Source of the DNA: Streptomyces toxytricini
GTDB taxonomy: Bacteria; Actinomycetota; Actinomycetes; Streptomycetales; Streptomycetaceae
Reading direction: 5' to 3'
Assembly: GCF_014649915.1 (NCBI RefSeq)
Contig: NZ_BMTY01000036.1
Location: forward strand, 1-42,126
Length of the DNA stretch: 42,126 nucleotides
Below are positions 8,804 to 17,090 of the stretch, piece after piece. The position numbers were made by a program, and so were the translations under genes. The notes beneath the pieces were generated by a model that saw nothing but the letters and a program-made list of their open reading frames with translations, ran no database searches and was not told the origin of the DNA. How positions within the stretch are numbered: position 1 is the first letter of the stretch; the number at the start of each line of letters is the position of its first letter.

Positions 8804-11110
8804 TCAGCGGGGCAGGGCCTGCTCCGCCCAGATGACCTTGCCCGCGCCGGTGTAGCGGGTGCCCCACTGCTGCGTCGTCTGCGCCACGATGAACAGGCCC
8901 CGGCCGCCCTCGTCGTCCCCGGCGGCGTGCCGCAGGTGCGGTGAGGTGTGGCCGCTGTCGAAGACCTCGCAGATGAGGGTCTGGTCGCGGATCAGGCGCA
9001 GTCGGACGGGCGCTCCGGAGGCGTACCGGACGGCGTTGGTGACGAGTTCGCTGACCACCAGCTCGGTGGTGAACACCAGCTCGTCGAGCCCCCAGTCGCG
9101 CAGTTGGGCGGCTGCGGCGGCGCGGGCCCGGCCGGCGGCCCGCGGGTCGTCGTCCAGGTCCCAGGAGGCCACCTGCCGCCGGCCGAGGACCCGGGTGCGG
9201 ACCAGCAGCAGCGCCGCGTCGTCCTCGGCCGGCCCTGGCAGGAGCGCCTCGACGACGTCGTCGCAGAGGTCGTCCAGCGGCCGGTCGTGCCGGCCGAGGA
9301 CGGTGCCGAGGAGGCCGAGCTGCTCGTCGAGGTCGCGGCCGCGGCCCTGCACCAGGCCGTTGGTGAACAGCGCGAGCAGGCTGCCCGGCGGCAGTGTCAA
9401 CTCGGCCGATTCGAAAGGGAGCCCGCCGAGTCCGAGGGGCGGCCCGGAGGGCAGTTCGGGGAAGGTCACGGTGCCGTCCGGGTGGACGACGGCGGGCAGG
9501 GGGTGTCCGGCCCGCGCCGTCGTGCACGTCCCGGACACCGGGTCGTAGGCGGCGTACAGGCAGGTCACGCCGAATCCTCCGGCGTCGGGCAGCTCCTCCC
9601 CCGCGGTGCGCGGCGCGGCCCGCTCCTCGGCGTCCTGGGTGACGAGGTCGTCGAGGCGGGTGAGGAGCTCGTCGGGTGCCAGGTCCATGCGGGCGAGGAC
9701 GCGCACGCTGGTGCGCAGCCGGCCCATGGTGGCGGCGGCGCTCAAACCGTGCCCGACGACGTCTCCGACGACCAGGCCGACGCGGGCCCCGGACAGGGGG
9801 ATGACGTCGAACCAGTCGCCGCCGACGCCGGCCCCGATGTCGGCGGGCAGGTAGCGGTAGGCGAGTTCCACGGCGGACAGCTGCGGCAGGAGCCGGGGCA
9901 GCAGGCTGCGCTGGAGGAGGAGCGCGGCGGCGTGCTCGCGGGTGTAGCGGCGGGCGTTGTCGACGCACACGGCGAGCCGGGCGGCGAGCTCACCGGCGAC
10001 GGCGAGCTCACCGGGGTCGAAGGGGCCGGTGCGCTGCCGCCAGGCGAAGGTGACCCGGCCGAGGTCGGTCCCCTCGATGCGGAGCGGCACGGTCAGTGTG
10101 CCGGGCCCGCTCGGGTCGGCGGCGGCGGGCGCCCCGGGGTGTTCGGGCGGCCACAGCCGGACGGAGGCGGTGTCTGCGCCGGTGTCGGGGCGCGGCCGTT
10201 CTCCGCGCAGGACGGCCTCCGTGACGTCGACGGTGACGGCGTCGGCGAACTCCGGGGTGGTCACGTTGGCGAACTCGTGGGCCGTGCGGCCCATGTCGAG
10301 GGTGGTGCCGACCCGCCGGGCGGCCCGTACGAGCAGGTCGAGGCGCTGCTGGGCGAGGTAGCGGTCGGTGATGTCGACGGTCTCCTCGCACACGCCGAGG
10401 GGAGCGCCGCCGGGGCCCTCCAGGCGGTAGTAGGAGCAGGACCAGACGTGGTCGCGGTCGGGCGCGGAGGGCGGGCGGCCCTTGTAGTGCAGGTCGGTGA
10501 CGGGCCCGCCGGTGGCAAGGACCCGCGCCATCACCTCCTCCAGGGTGCCGGGCATTCCGGGGGAGATGACCGCCCCGCCGGCGACCATGTCGTCGGGGCC
10601 GATCCCGGAGTAGTCCGCGGGGCCCATCTCCTTGCGGAGGGCCTCGTTGGTCCATACGACGCGCAGGTCGGTGCCGTAGATGGCCAGGCCGATCGGGGAC
10701 TGCGTGGCGAGGCCGTGCAGCATCGACTGGAGGGCGTCCCAGTGGTCGGCGGCGTCGGCGTCGGCCATGGCGAGCAGGCGGGCGGGCTGCTGCCCGGCGG
10801 GGGGGCCGGGCCGGTCCTCGTCCGCGGAGGTCAGGGGGTGTACGGCGACCGCGGTCCGCCGGCCGGTGCCCCCGTCGCGGTGGCGCAGCCGCAGCACGGT
10901 CCGGGCGTCGGGCGTGAGCGGGGGCGCTGCGGGGTCGGCGGCGAGGGAGTCGAAGCTGCGGCCGAGGACCTCTGCCGGGGTGTAGCCGAGCAGGTCGGCG
11001 GCGGCGGGGCTCCAGCCCACGACGCGGCCCTCGCCGTCGAGGACCGCCACGGCCGCCCGGGACGCGTCGAGGGGGCCGTGGAGTCCTTCGTAGCCGGCGG
11101 TGCCGTTCAT
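8804..11110 (-). CDS. PAS-PAS-GAF-SpoIIE phosphatase with C-terminal HATPase
   Basis: A 768 aa cytoplasmic sensor phosphatase. The order is PAS (about 15-60), PAS (about 130-250, IGLAIYGTDLRVVWTNEAL), GAF-like region (about 255-390), PP2C/SpoIIE phosphatase (about 395-620) and an RsbW-type HATPase (about 650-768). The phosphatase metal motifs are GGDWFDV (430-436) and GDVVGHG (449-455). The ATPase N-box is at 683-697 (ELVVSELVTNAVRYA). Such Streptomyces proteins combine a STAS phosphatase and kinase/anti-sigma module under sensory control. The ATG has GGGAG upstream on the minus strand. It is convergent with katG. No signal or membrane segment is visible. The ligand sensed is unknown. Confidence 0.9.
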   Translation of the reverse strand: MNGTAGYEGLHGPLDASRAAVAVLDGEGRVVGWSPAAADLLGYTPAEVLGRSFDSLAADPAAPPLTPDARTVLRLRHRDGGTGRRTAVAVHPLTSADEDRPGPPAGQQPARLLAMADADAADHWDALQSMLHGLATQSPIGLAIYGTDLRVVWTNEALRKEMGPADYSGIGPDDMVAGGAVISPGMPGTLEEVMARVLATGGPVTDLHYKGRPPSAPDRDHVWSCSYYRLEGPGGAPLGVCEETVDITDRYLAQQRLDLLVRAARRVGTTLDMGRTAHEFANVTTPEFADAVTVDVTEAVLRGERPRPDTGADTASVRLWPPEHPGAPAAADPSGPGTLTVPLRIEGTDLGRVTFAWRQRTGPFDPGELAVAGELAARLAVCVDNARRYTREHAAALLLQRSLLPRLLPQLSAVELAYRYLPADIGAGVGGDWFDVIPLSGARVGLVVGDVVGHGLSAAATMGRLRTSVRVLARMDLAPDELLTRLDDLVTQDAEERAAPRTAGEELPDAGGFGVTCLYAAYDPVSGTCTTARAGHPLPAVVHPDGTVTFPELPSGPPLGLGGLPFESAELTLPPGSLLALFTNGLVQGRGRDLDEQLGLLGTVLGRHDRPLDDLCDDVVEALLPGPAEDDAALLLVRTRVLGRRQVASWDLDDDPRAAGRARAAAAAQLRDWGLDELVFTTELVVSELVTNAVRYASGAPVRLRLIRDQTLICEVFDSGHTSPHLRHAAGDDEGGRGLFIVAQTTQQWGTRYTGAGKVIWAEQALPR

Positions 11111-11366
11111 GTGGGCTCCCTGCGGTGCGCGGGCCCGGCCCCGGCCGCCGGCGCACCGGAGCGGGCGGGGCGGCCGGCCGGCCGGTACGGAGTCCCGCGG
11201 GCGGGGGTCCGCCGCCGGATCACGCCTCTCTCCCGGTCACACAGCCAGCATCCCCCTCCCCCGGCGGGCGCCGCATCCGGACGCCCTGCGGAGTGCTCCG
11301 GACGGGCCCGCCGGAACACCCGGTCGGGACGGCCCGCGGCGGCCGCGGCAGGGCGGTGCGGGCGGG

Positions 11367-11717
11367 TCAGTGGACGACGGTGAAGCTGCGCCAGGGCAGG
11401 GTGTCGGGGGCGGTCACGTTCCCGCTGGACGTCGCCACGTAGGTGCCCTCGTCGCGGCCCTCGACCTTCTGGCAGCCGGGGGTCCGGTACAGGATGACGT
11501 CGACGAGGGTGTTGTTCTCCACGTGGGCCGCGCCGCGCGGGAGCCGGATGCGGTGGCAGCCCTGCACGGGCGTGTTGGAGTACGTGAGCTCGACCGGCGA
11601 GTCGTGGGCGCGGAAGGTGAGTTCGCCGACGGTGGTCTTGCCGGCCGAGCAGGCCGTGGCCGCGAGCACGAGCAGTGCCGCCCCTGAGATGACGCCGGTA
11701 CGCCGGAGGTGGGACAT
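11367..11717 (-). CDS. Small secreted lipoprotein of unknown function
   Basis: A 116 aa predicted lipoprotein. Residues 1-23 form a signal peptide (SHLRRTG, then a hydrophobic stretch) with the lipobox LAATAC. The mature part is about 94 aa, beta-rich, with two further Cys (VQGCHRI, TPGCQKV) that could form a disulphide. No family recognised. ATG 11717 is chosen because the signal peptide starts there, although the open frame continues upstream to 13148 as an antisense shadow. The promoter region upstream holds an unusual tandem hairpin repeat (11753-11793). Confidence 0.75.
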   Translation of the reverse strand: MSHLRRTGVISGAALLVLAATACSAGKTTVGELTFRAHDSPVELTYSNTPVQGCHRIRLPRGAAHVENNTLVDVILYRTPGCQKVEGRDEGTYVATSSGNVTAPDTLPWRSFTVVH

Positions 11718-11752
11718 GGCTGGATCCTCGTCTGTGCGGTGGTGCCGGACCC

Positions 11753-11793
11753 GGGTCGTCTCTTGCGACCCCGGGGTCGTCTCTTGCGACCCC
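11753..11793. repeat. Tandem 20-bp hairpin repeat in divergent promoter region
   Basis: The unit GGGTCG-TCTCTTG-CGACCCC occurs twice without any mismatch (11753-11772 and 11774-11793), with a 21-base period equal to two helical turns. Each unit is itself an inverted repeat with 6-base arms and a 7-base centre. It lies 36-76 bases upstream of the lipoprotein start, between divergent genes. It could be a double regulator-binding site or a pair of tandem hairpins; I cannot assign a protein. Confidence 0.65.
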
Positions 11794-11954
11794 GACCGCA
11801 GCCTGACGCGGGCCGGGCCGCCCGGCATCCGCTGGGCACCCGCCCGGATGACGGCCGGACGGGGGACTCCTCCGTCCGCCCGGGCCGGTTCGGGGCCGCT
11901 GCCTGATCCCATGGATGCGGGGCAGACGCGTGGCGGGACGGAAGGAGCGTGGGA

Positions 11955-13286
11955 ATGCCCGGAATCCGGAACTGGTCCGGCCGTGTGAAGGCCGGCGCGA
12001 CCGCGCTCGGCGAACGCCGGGCGCGGGTGCAGGCCCGCTACGACGCCGAGGAGCGGGCGGCGCGCCAACGGGCGTTCGCCGAGGCCCGCCGGGCCCGTTC
12101 GCGGGCCGCCGACCCGGCGGCGGCGGTGCCGTGGGGGGTGCGCGTCGCGGCGGAGGCCGGCTGGCGGTTCCTGGTGCTGGCGGCGGCCGTGTGGGTCGTG
12201 ATGCAGGTGATCGGGTCGGTGCGGCTGGTCGTCCTGGCATTCGTCGCGGCCATGCTGGTCACCGCGCTGCTCCAGCCGACGGTCGCGCGGCTGCACCGGG
12301 CCGGGCTGTCGCGGGGGCTCGCCACCGCGGTGACGGCGCTGTGCGGGTTCGCCGTCCTGGGCCTGATCGGCTGGTTCATCACCTGGCAGGTGCTGGACAA
12401 CCTGGGGAACCTGTCCGACCGGCTCCAGGAGGGCATCGAGGAGCTGAAGCGGTGGCTGCTGAACAGCCCGCTCCACGTGACGGAGCAGCAGATCAGCGAC
12501 ATCGCGTCGAGTCTGAGCGATGCGATCGGCACGAGCACGAGCGAGATCACGTCGACGGGTCTGCAGGGCGTGACCGTCCTGGTGGAAGTGATCACCGGGA
12601 TGCTGCTGGCGATGTTCTGCACGCTGTTCCTGCTGTACGACGGTCCGCGCATCTGGCGGTGGACGCTGGGCCTGGTGCCCGCCGCGGCCCGGCCGGGCGT
12701 CTCGGGCGCGGGCCCGCTGGCGTGGCGGACGCTCACCGCGTATGTGCGCGGGACGCTGATCGTGGCGTTCATCGACGCCCTGTTCATCGGGGTCGGCATC
12801 TACTTCCTGGGCGTGCCGCTCGCCGTCCCGATCGGCGTCGTGATCTTCCTGGCGTCGTTCGTACCCCTGGTCGGCGCCGTGGTGTCGGGGGCGCTCGCCG
12901 TGGTCGTGGCGCTGGTGACGCAGGGGGTGTTCACCGCGCTGATGACGCTGCTGGTGGTGCTCGTCGTGCAGCAGATCGAGGGCCACGTGCTGCAGCCGTT
13001 CATCCTCGGGCGGGCCGTACGGGTCCACCCGCTGGCGGTCGTCCTGGCCGTGGCCACGGGCGGGCTGGTCGCCGGGATCGGCGGGGCGGTCGTGGCCGTC
13101 CCGCTGGTCGCCGTCGGCAACACGGTGATCGGGCACCTGCGCGCCCACGCGGGCGAGAACGGGGCGACGGAGTCAGGGCCGTCGGCGCCGTCCGGGCCGG
13201 CCTCGGGGCCGGGCGGCTCAGGGGAGCCGCCCGCGGCGGCTGCCGAAGCGGAACGGCCCGCCGTACGGCCGGAGGACCCGGCCTGA
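11955..13286 (+). CDS. AI-2E family (PerM/YdiK-type) membrane transporter
   Basis: A 443 aa protein with about eight hydrophobic segments. A charged cytosolic N-terminus covers about 1-65. The first helix pair is at about 70-110, then a long periplasmic-type helical region (about 150-200). The remaining helices carry the family signature near LVVQQIEGHVLQPFILGRAVRVHPLAVV. The family is named for AI-2 export but includes ion/proton antiporters and uncharacterised efflux proteins, so the substrate is uncertain. ATG 11955 follows GAAGGAG at 7 nt and is preferred over the GTG at 11949. The C-terminal 45 aa are Pro/Gly/Ala-rich and disordered. Two hairpins follow. Confidence 0.85.
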   Translation: MPGIRNWSGRVKAGATALGERRARVQARYDAEERAARQRAFAEARRARSRAADPAAAVPWGVRVAAEAGWRFLVLAAAVWVVMQVIGSVRLVVLAFVAAMLVTALLQPTVARLHRAGLSRGLATAVTALCGFAVLGLIGWFITWQVLDNLGNLSDRLQEGIEELKRWLLNSPLHVTEQQISDIASSLSDAIGTSTSEITSTGLQGVTVLVEVITGMLLAMFCTLFLLYDGPRIWRWTLGLVPAAARPGVSGAGPLAWRTLTAYVRGTLIVAFIDALFIGVGIYFLGVPLAVPIGVVIFLASFVPLVGAVVSGALAVVVALVTQGVFTALMTLLVVLVVQQIEGHVLQPFILGRAVRVHPLAVVLAVATGGLVAGIGGAVVAVPLVAVGNTVIGHLRAHAGENGATESGPSAPSGPASGPGGSGEPPAAAAEAERPAVRPEDPA

Positions 13287-13308
13287 CGCCCGGCCGGGAG
13301 GCCGGGCG
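13287..13308 (+). terminator. Hairpin terminator immediately after the AI-2E family gene
   Basis: CGCCCGGCC (13287-13295) pairs perfectly with GGCCGGGCG (13300-13308) around a GGGA tetraloop, starting at the base after the stop codon. It is a compact GC-rich terminator-like hairpin. Confidence 0.65.
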
Positions 13309-13337
13309 CCGCGCCGGTCCGGCCGGACGGCGGGCCG

Positions 13338-13389
13338 TTCGCGGCCGGATCGGCCGCCCGTGCGGACGGGCGGCGGATCCGGCCGCGAA
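13338..13389. terminator. Long bidirectional hairpin terminator
   Basis: Arms TTCGCGGCCGGATC (13338-13351) and GATCCGGCCGCGAA (13376-13389) pair over 14 bases. After one G-G mismatch, GCCGCCCG (13353-13360) pairs with CGGGCGGC (13367-13374), leaving a 6-base loop. The two stems total 22 base pairs. It lies between convergent genes and would act on both strands. Confidence 0.8.
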
Positions 13390-13401
13390 GGACGTGGCGG
13401 G

Positions 13402-13851
13402 TCAGACGCGGCCGCGCCACTCGCCGGTCGGGGTGCCTCGGTCCTCGATGAAGTGCTTGAACCGCGTCAGATCGCCCTTGACCCGGCGGTCGACGAAGCC
13501 CATCTTGTCGCCGATGTTCTCCGCCATCCCCTCCGGCTCGAAGTCCATCATGAGCGTGACCTGCGTGTGCGTCGGGTCGATCGGCTCGAACGTGACGACG
13601 CCGGACTGCTCGGTCGAGCCGCCCACGGTCACCCAGGCGACCTTGCGGTCGGGCACCTGCTCGGTGATCTCCGCGTCGAACTCCCGCTCCACGCCGGCGA
13701 TCTTCGTCACCCAGTGCGTGAGCGTATCCGTGCGCTGCTCGATCCGCTCGACGCCGTCCATGAACTTCGGGAACGACTCGAACTGCGTCCACTGGTCGTA
13801 GGCCGTCCGGACGGGGACGTCGACCTCGATCGTTTCCTTCACCTGCGACAT
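13402..13851 (-). CDS. SRPBCC (START-like) family protein
   Basis: A 149 aa cytoplasmic protein of the polyketide cyclase/dehydrase, COQ10-like SRPBCC superfamily. The typical opening is at residues 1-35 (VKETIEVDVPVRTAYDQWTQ, then FPKFMDGVERIEQ), followed by the central beta region AEITEQVPDRKVAWVTVGG and a C-terminal helix. These proteins bind hydrophobic ligands in a helix-grip cavity; no reaction can be assigned. ATG 13851 begins the conserved MSQVKE and is preferred to the upstream open frame. It stands alone, convergent with the AI-2E family gene and divergent from 14071. Confidence 0.8.
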   Translation of the reverse strand: MSQVKETIEVDVPVRTAYDQWTQFESFPKFMDGVERIEQRTDTLTHWVTKIAGVEREFDAEITEQVPDRKVAWVTVGGSTEQSGVVTFEPIDPTHTQVTLMMDFEPEGMAENIGDKMGFVDRRVKGDLTRFKHFIEDRGTPTGEWRGRV

Positions 13852-14070
13852 GGCGTGTCTCCCCACTCTCTGGATCCGGCGGGCGTCGACGCGGGCCTCC
13901 CGGCCTGCGTCACTCCCGGAGGGCACCGGTCGGCGCCCTCCGCCCGCCCTTGCCCGGCGCGCTCGCGGTGATGCGCCCGAGGGCCTGTTTCCACCCGGTC
14001 GCGACGCGGACGGCGCCCGCCGGCCCCCTCCTGCGCCTCCCGGAACCCTCCCGCGGCTACAGTGCGCTGC

Positions 14071-14412
14071 GTGGAAGATCAGGAAGCGGAGTTCGCGGCC
14101 GCGGTGCGCGCCGTTCTGGCGGAGGCCGGCTTCACGGAGGCCACGAGCGGGGCCGAGGGCGTCCACGTGGTCCGCCACGCCCGCGGGGTGATGGTCGGCT
14201 GGATGCCGGAGGAGCTGGCCCGCCTGCGCGTACGGCGCCGCGGTCCGGCCCGCGCGCGGCGGCGTGACCGCTCCCGCCCGGACCTGCCGGGCCTGCGGCA
14301 CGCGTTCGGCCTGGCGCTGGCGGCCGCGTTCCGCGGCGCGGGTTTCGCGGTGGAGACCCGCGGCGACGAATGGCTGCTCGTCCTCCACCCGGGCCACAGC
14401 CCCGAGCTGTGA
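14071..14412 (+). CDS. Small conserved-looking protein of unknown function, possibly leaderless
   Basis: A 113 aa protein beginning VEDQEAEFAAAVRAVLAEAG. It has a predicted alpha-beta-beta beginning, a strongly basic middle (RVRRRGPARARRRDR) and a repeat-like second half (HAFGLALAAAFRGAGFAVET) echoing the first. Two related alpha/beta halves are therefore possible. GTG 14071 is preferred: TACAGT at 14058-14063 would be a -10 box whose transcript starts at or within a few bases of this GTG, with no ribosome binding site. No family is recognised. Confidence 0.6.
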   Translation: MEDQEAEFAAAVRAVLAEAGFTEATSGAEGVHVVRHARGVMVGWMPEELARLRVRRRGPARARRRDRSRPDLPGLRHAFGLALAAAFRGAGFAVETRGDEWLLVLHPGHSPEL

Positions 14413-14555
14413 CGCGTCAGGGCTTCCCGCGCCCCGAACGGGCGGGTCGGGGGGCCGGACGCCGCAGATCGTGGTCGGCTGGATGCAGGGACGCCGCAAC
14501 CGGCGCCGTGCAGGCAGGCCGGGCGGGACCTGCGTCCCGTCGGGAGGCGACGCAC

Positions 14556-14663
14556 ATGGAGCGGGACGAGTCGCAGCGGGCCTGGGCGATGGTCATCGCC
14601 ACCATCTCGATCATCCTGGCCGACCTGGCGGCGATCATCCTGATGAACACCGTCTGGCGGTGA
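14556..14663 (+). CDS. 35-residue single-pass membrane peptide
   Basis: A 35 aa protein: a charged N-terminus (MERDESQRAW), then one hydrophobic helix (about 11-32) and a short basic end (TVWR). A strong ribosome binding site (GGGAGGCGA, 14542-14550) sits ahead of ATG 14556, which supports it as a real small gene. Its role is unknown; small membrane peptides of this kind often bind larger membrane complexes. Confidence 0.6.
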   Translation: MERDESQRAWAMVIATISIILADLAAIILMNTVWR

Positions 14664-14667
14664 CGGG

Positions 14668-14997
14668 TCAGCCCGCGGTCTCCCCACAGGCGTCCGGCGG
14701 CGGGGAGACGAGGGAGACGCGGCCGGTCCACGACCAGGGCTCCCGGGGCGGATCCCAGGCCACTTCGACGTGCGCGCGGTGGAAGTCGCGGGCGAGCCCC
14801 GCCACCATGGCGGCCGCGGCGTCCCGCGCGTCTGCGGGGCCGGCGTGGATCGGCACGTCCGGCAGCGCCCCGCAGAGCATCCCGCCTTCCGCGGTACACA
14901 CGCTGTGGCGCCAGCCCTCCGCAGTCGCCGGCAGGATGATGCCCGTCGGCATGCCGAAGGGCGGCCGTTTCCTCTTCTCCCGCTTCCGCCTCACCAT
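14668..14997 (-). CDS. Hypothetical protein with basic N-terminus
   Basis: A 109 aa protein. The first 15 residues are strongly basic (VRRKREKRKRPP), followed by an alpha/beta region with three Cys and several His. I do not recognise it. ATG 14997 is the likely start, though GTG 15012 is also in frame. It ends only 5 bases from the convergent 35-residue peptide gene. It lies downstream of the YciI-like gene in the same direction (61-base gap), so the two may be co-transcribed. Confidence 0.5.
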   Translation of the reverse strand: MVRRKREKRKRPPFGMPTGIILPATAEGWRHSVCTAEGGMLCGALPDVPIHAGPADARDAAAAMVAGLARDFHRAHVEVAWDPPREPWSWTGRVSLVSPPPDACGETAG

Positions 14998-15058
14998 GGC
15001 CCCATCCAACACCGCCTGCTGTTCGACGGTGCGGCCGGGAGGCCGGTCGGAGAACGGC

Positions 15059-15469
15059 TCAGGCGGACGGGGACTCGCCGACGGGGCGGATGACCACCGG
15101 GTACTCCGGGGAGCCCGCGGGAACCGGGCACTGGGTGATCCTGGCCGCGATCTCGGTCACGCGGTCGAGGCCGGAGCACTCCAGGAGCCAGTCGCCGGCG
15201 GTGACCACCTCGGTGTCGGCGTACGGTCGGTCGGTGACGGCCGGTTCGCGGCCGGGGGAGCCGGTGACGAACCGGGCTTCGGACGGCGGACCGAAGCCCT
15301 GGGCGTCCAGGAGTTCGCCGGAGGCGGCGAGCTCCTCGTTGAGTTCGCTCATGAAGGCGAACATGGCCGTGATGTCGTCGCCGCTCCAGGCGGGCGAAGC
15401 GGGCGAGGGCTTCCCCGCCATCGCGTCGTAGTCCGCCTGGCTCCCCACCACCGTCACGAAGTACTTCAT
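15059..15469 (-). CDS. YciI-family (YCII-related domain) protein
   Basis: A 136 aa small cytoplasmic protein of the dimeric alpha-beta YCII/DGPF type. It begins MKYFVTVVGSQADYDAM, with FAFMSELNEELAASGELLDAQGF in the middle and a C-terminal PVVIRPVGES strand, all typical. These proteins often accompany ECF sigma factors, but none is present here. No enzymatic activity can be assigned. ATG 15469 is chosen because family members start at MKY; the 12 upstream bases would add only MAAR. Confidence 0.75.
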   Translation of the reverse strand: MKYFVTVVGSQADYDAMAGKPSPASPAWSGDDITAMFAFMSELNEELAASGELLDAQGFGPPSEARFVTGSPGREPAVTDRPYADTEVVTAGDWLLECSGLDRVTEIAARITQCPVPAGSPEYPVVIRPVGESPSA

Positions 15470-15548
15470 CCGGGCAGCCAACCACCGCAGGCCCGTCCCG
15501 GGTGTTCCCGGCGACCGGGTCGGGGGCGGGTTCCCCCGGGCGGCGGAG

Positions 15549-16034
15549 TCAGGAGCCCGCCGGGGGCTCCTGGGCGAGACGTTCCTTCTCCGCCTTCAGC
15601 TTGCGCCACACCGTGCCCAGGGCTTCGAGGTCGCGGTCGTCGAGGAGGTCGGTGAAGACCGGCGCCAGGGCCGCGCGGCGGGTGTCGTCGGCCGCGGCGA
15701 ACACCTGGCGGCCCTCGTCCGTGAGGGAGATCTCGACGGACCGGGCGTCGCGCGCCGAGGGCGTGCGGGTGACGAGGCCGCGGGCCTGGAGGGCGTCCAC
15801 GACCCGGGAGACCTGGCTGCGGCTGAGCATGGTGCTGTTGCCCAGGACCGACGCGGGCACCGGCTCCGGGCTGGACGCCAGCCACAGCATGACCTCGAAC
15901 CAGGACACGGGCAGGCCGTGGGCCTTGGTGAGGGCGCGGTCGACGCGCTCGGTCATGACGGTGCCGGCCCACACGAGGCCGTAGAAGGCGTAGTCCTCGG
16001 CGGGCATCTCGGCCTGGGTGAGTTTCTTCGGCAT
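15549..16034 (-). CDS. MarR-family transcriptional regulator
   Basis: A 161 aa regulator with a winged helix-turn-helix: recognition region STMLSRSQVSRVVDAL (about 67-82) and wing TPSARDARSVEISLTDEG (about 90-107). The flanking helices form the dimer interface. It is divergent from an SDR oxidoreductase gene, and the 93 bases between them contain GTGTGCAC-rich palindromes, so it probably represses both. A TATACT -10 on the minus strand (16042-16047) lies only 7 bases before the ATG, implying a leaderless or near-leaderless transcript. The ligand is unknown. Confidence 0.88.
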   Translation of the reverse strand: MPKKLTQAEMPAEDYAFYGLVWAGTVMTERVDRALTKAHGLPVSWFEVMLWLASSPEPVPASVLGNSTMLSRSQVSRVVDALQARGLVTRTPSARDARSVEISLTDEGRQVFAAADDTRRAALAPVFTDLLDDRDLEALGTVWRKLKAEKERLAQEPPAGS

Positions 16035-16041
16035 GGATCCG

Positions 16042-16100
16042 AGTATAGGGAGGGGTTGCGTGTGCACACACACAACGGTATGTTGTGTGTGCACGCACAG
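16042..16100. promoter_or_regulatory. MarR-SDR intergenic operator region
   Basis: Two related palindromes lie here: GTGTGCACAC (16060-16069, perfect) and GTGTGCACGC (16087-16096, one mismatch), centred 27 bases apart. The surrounding bases also form a larger inverted repeat (TGCGTG...ACAAC and GTTGT...CACGCA) around GGTAT. The MarR-gene -10 TATACT is at 16042-16047 on the minus strand, so a repressor bound here would block its own gene. Binding by the adjacent MarR protein is inferred. Confidence 0.7.
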
Positions 16101-16127
16101 AACATGTACGTCCCGAAAGGCTCCGAT

Positions 16128-16988
16128 ATGTCCACCACTGTTCACACCTCCACCGACCGGACCGTCCTCATCACCGGGACCTCCTCCGGCATCGGCCTCG
16201 CCGCGGCCGTCGCCGCCGCCCGCGCCGGCTGGCGCACCGTCGCCACGCTGCGCGACCCCGCCCGCGCGGACGCCCTCCGCAAGGCCGCCGCCGACGCGGG
16301 TGTCGAGCTCGACATCCGGCAGCTCGACGTCACCGACGAGGCGTCCGTCGCGGCCGCCGTCGCGGGAGTGGTCGCCGACTACGGCCGCCTCGACGCGGTC
16401 GTCAACAACGCGGGCGCCGGCCACGTGGGCACCCTGGAGAACGACTCCCTCGCCGACATCCGCACGGTGATGGAGGTCAACTTCTTCGGCGTGCTGAACG
16501 TCAGCAAGGCCGCGCTCCCCCACCTGCGGGCGTCCGGCGGCCGCCTCGTCACCGTGACGAGCGTGGGCGGCGTCGTCGGACAGCCGTTCAACGAGGCCTA
16601 CTGCGCCGCCAAGTTCGCCGTCGAGGGCTACATGGAGAGCCTGGCCCCCGTCGCCCGCACGCTGGGCGTGGCCGTATCGGTGGTCGAACCGGGCGCCGTC
16701 GCCACCGAGTTCGTCAACAACATCGGCATCGACCCGGAGGCCGGCCTGGAAGCCGGTGCCTACACCGGGGCGCTGCGCACGTACGTCGACCGCACCGTCG
16801 CCCAGTTCCTCGACGGCACCGCGCAGACGCCGGAGGGGGCGGCGGAGTCCGTGATGGAGGCGCTGACCGCGGCGGAGCCGGCGTTCCGGATCCAGACCAC
16901 CGACTGGGCGCGGGAGTTCGTCGGCACCAAGCTGGCCGACACGGACGGCTCCGCGGTGCAGAACCTCACCTCCGCCTGGGTCGCCTGA
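16128..16988 (+). CDS. SDR family NAD(P)-dependent oxidoreductase
   Basis: A 286 aa classical short-chain dehydrogenase. The cofactor motif is TGTSSGIG (about 16-23), followed by NNAG (about 92-95), a catalytic Ser in VTSVGG and YCAAK. The C-terminal region (ATEFVNNIGIDPEAGLEAGAY...) is variable and sets substrate range. ATG 16128 follows GAAAGG. A MarR repressor is divergently encoded, so the enzyme is probably induced by a small hydrophobic or phenolic ligand. A hairpin (17016-17035) follows. Confidence 0.88.
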   Translation: MSTTVHTSTDRTVLITGTSSGIGLAAAVAAARAGWRTVATLRDPARADALRKAAADAGVELDIRQLDVTDEASVAAAVAGVVADYGRLDAVVNNAGAGHVGTLENDSLADIRTVMEVNFFGVLNVSKAALPHLRASGGRLVTVTSVGGVVGQPFNEAYCAAKFAVEGYMESLAPVARTLGVAVSVVEPGAVATEFVNNIGIDPEAGLEAGAYTGALRTYVDRTVAQFLDGTAQTPEGAAESVMEALTAAEPAFRIQTTDWAREFVGTKLADTDGSAVQNLTSAWVA

Positions 16989-17015
16989 GCCGTCCCGGTA
17001 GGCAGTGGGGGTGCT

Positions 17016-17035
17016 CCTCCCCCGTCCGGGGGAGG
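17016..17035 (+). terminator. Hairpin terminator after the SDR gene
   Basis: CCTCCCCC (17016-17023) pairs perfectly with GGGGGAGG (17028-17035) around GTCC, 28 bases after the SDR stop codon. Confidence 0.65.
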
Positions 17036-17090
17036 CGGCCCACACTTCCGGGGGAGGCAGCGGGGCCGCGGCCCGCCGCACGATGGGGTC

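Noticed and set aside
13402..14499. 365-codon reading frame on the minus strand over 13402-14499
   Set aside because: Only its last 149 codons look like a family protein; the rest overlaps the plus-strand gene at 14071 and is shadow sequence.
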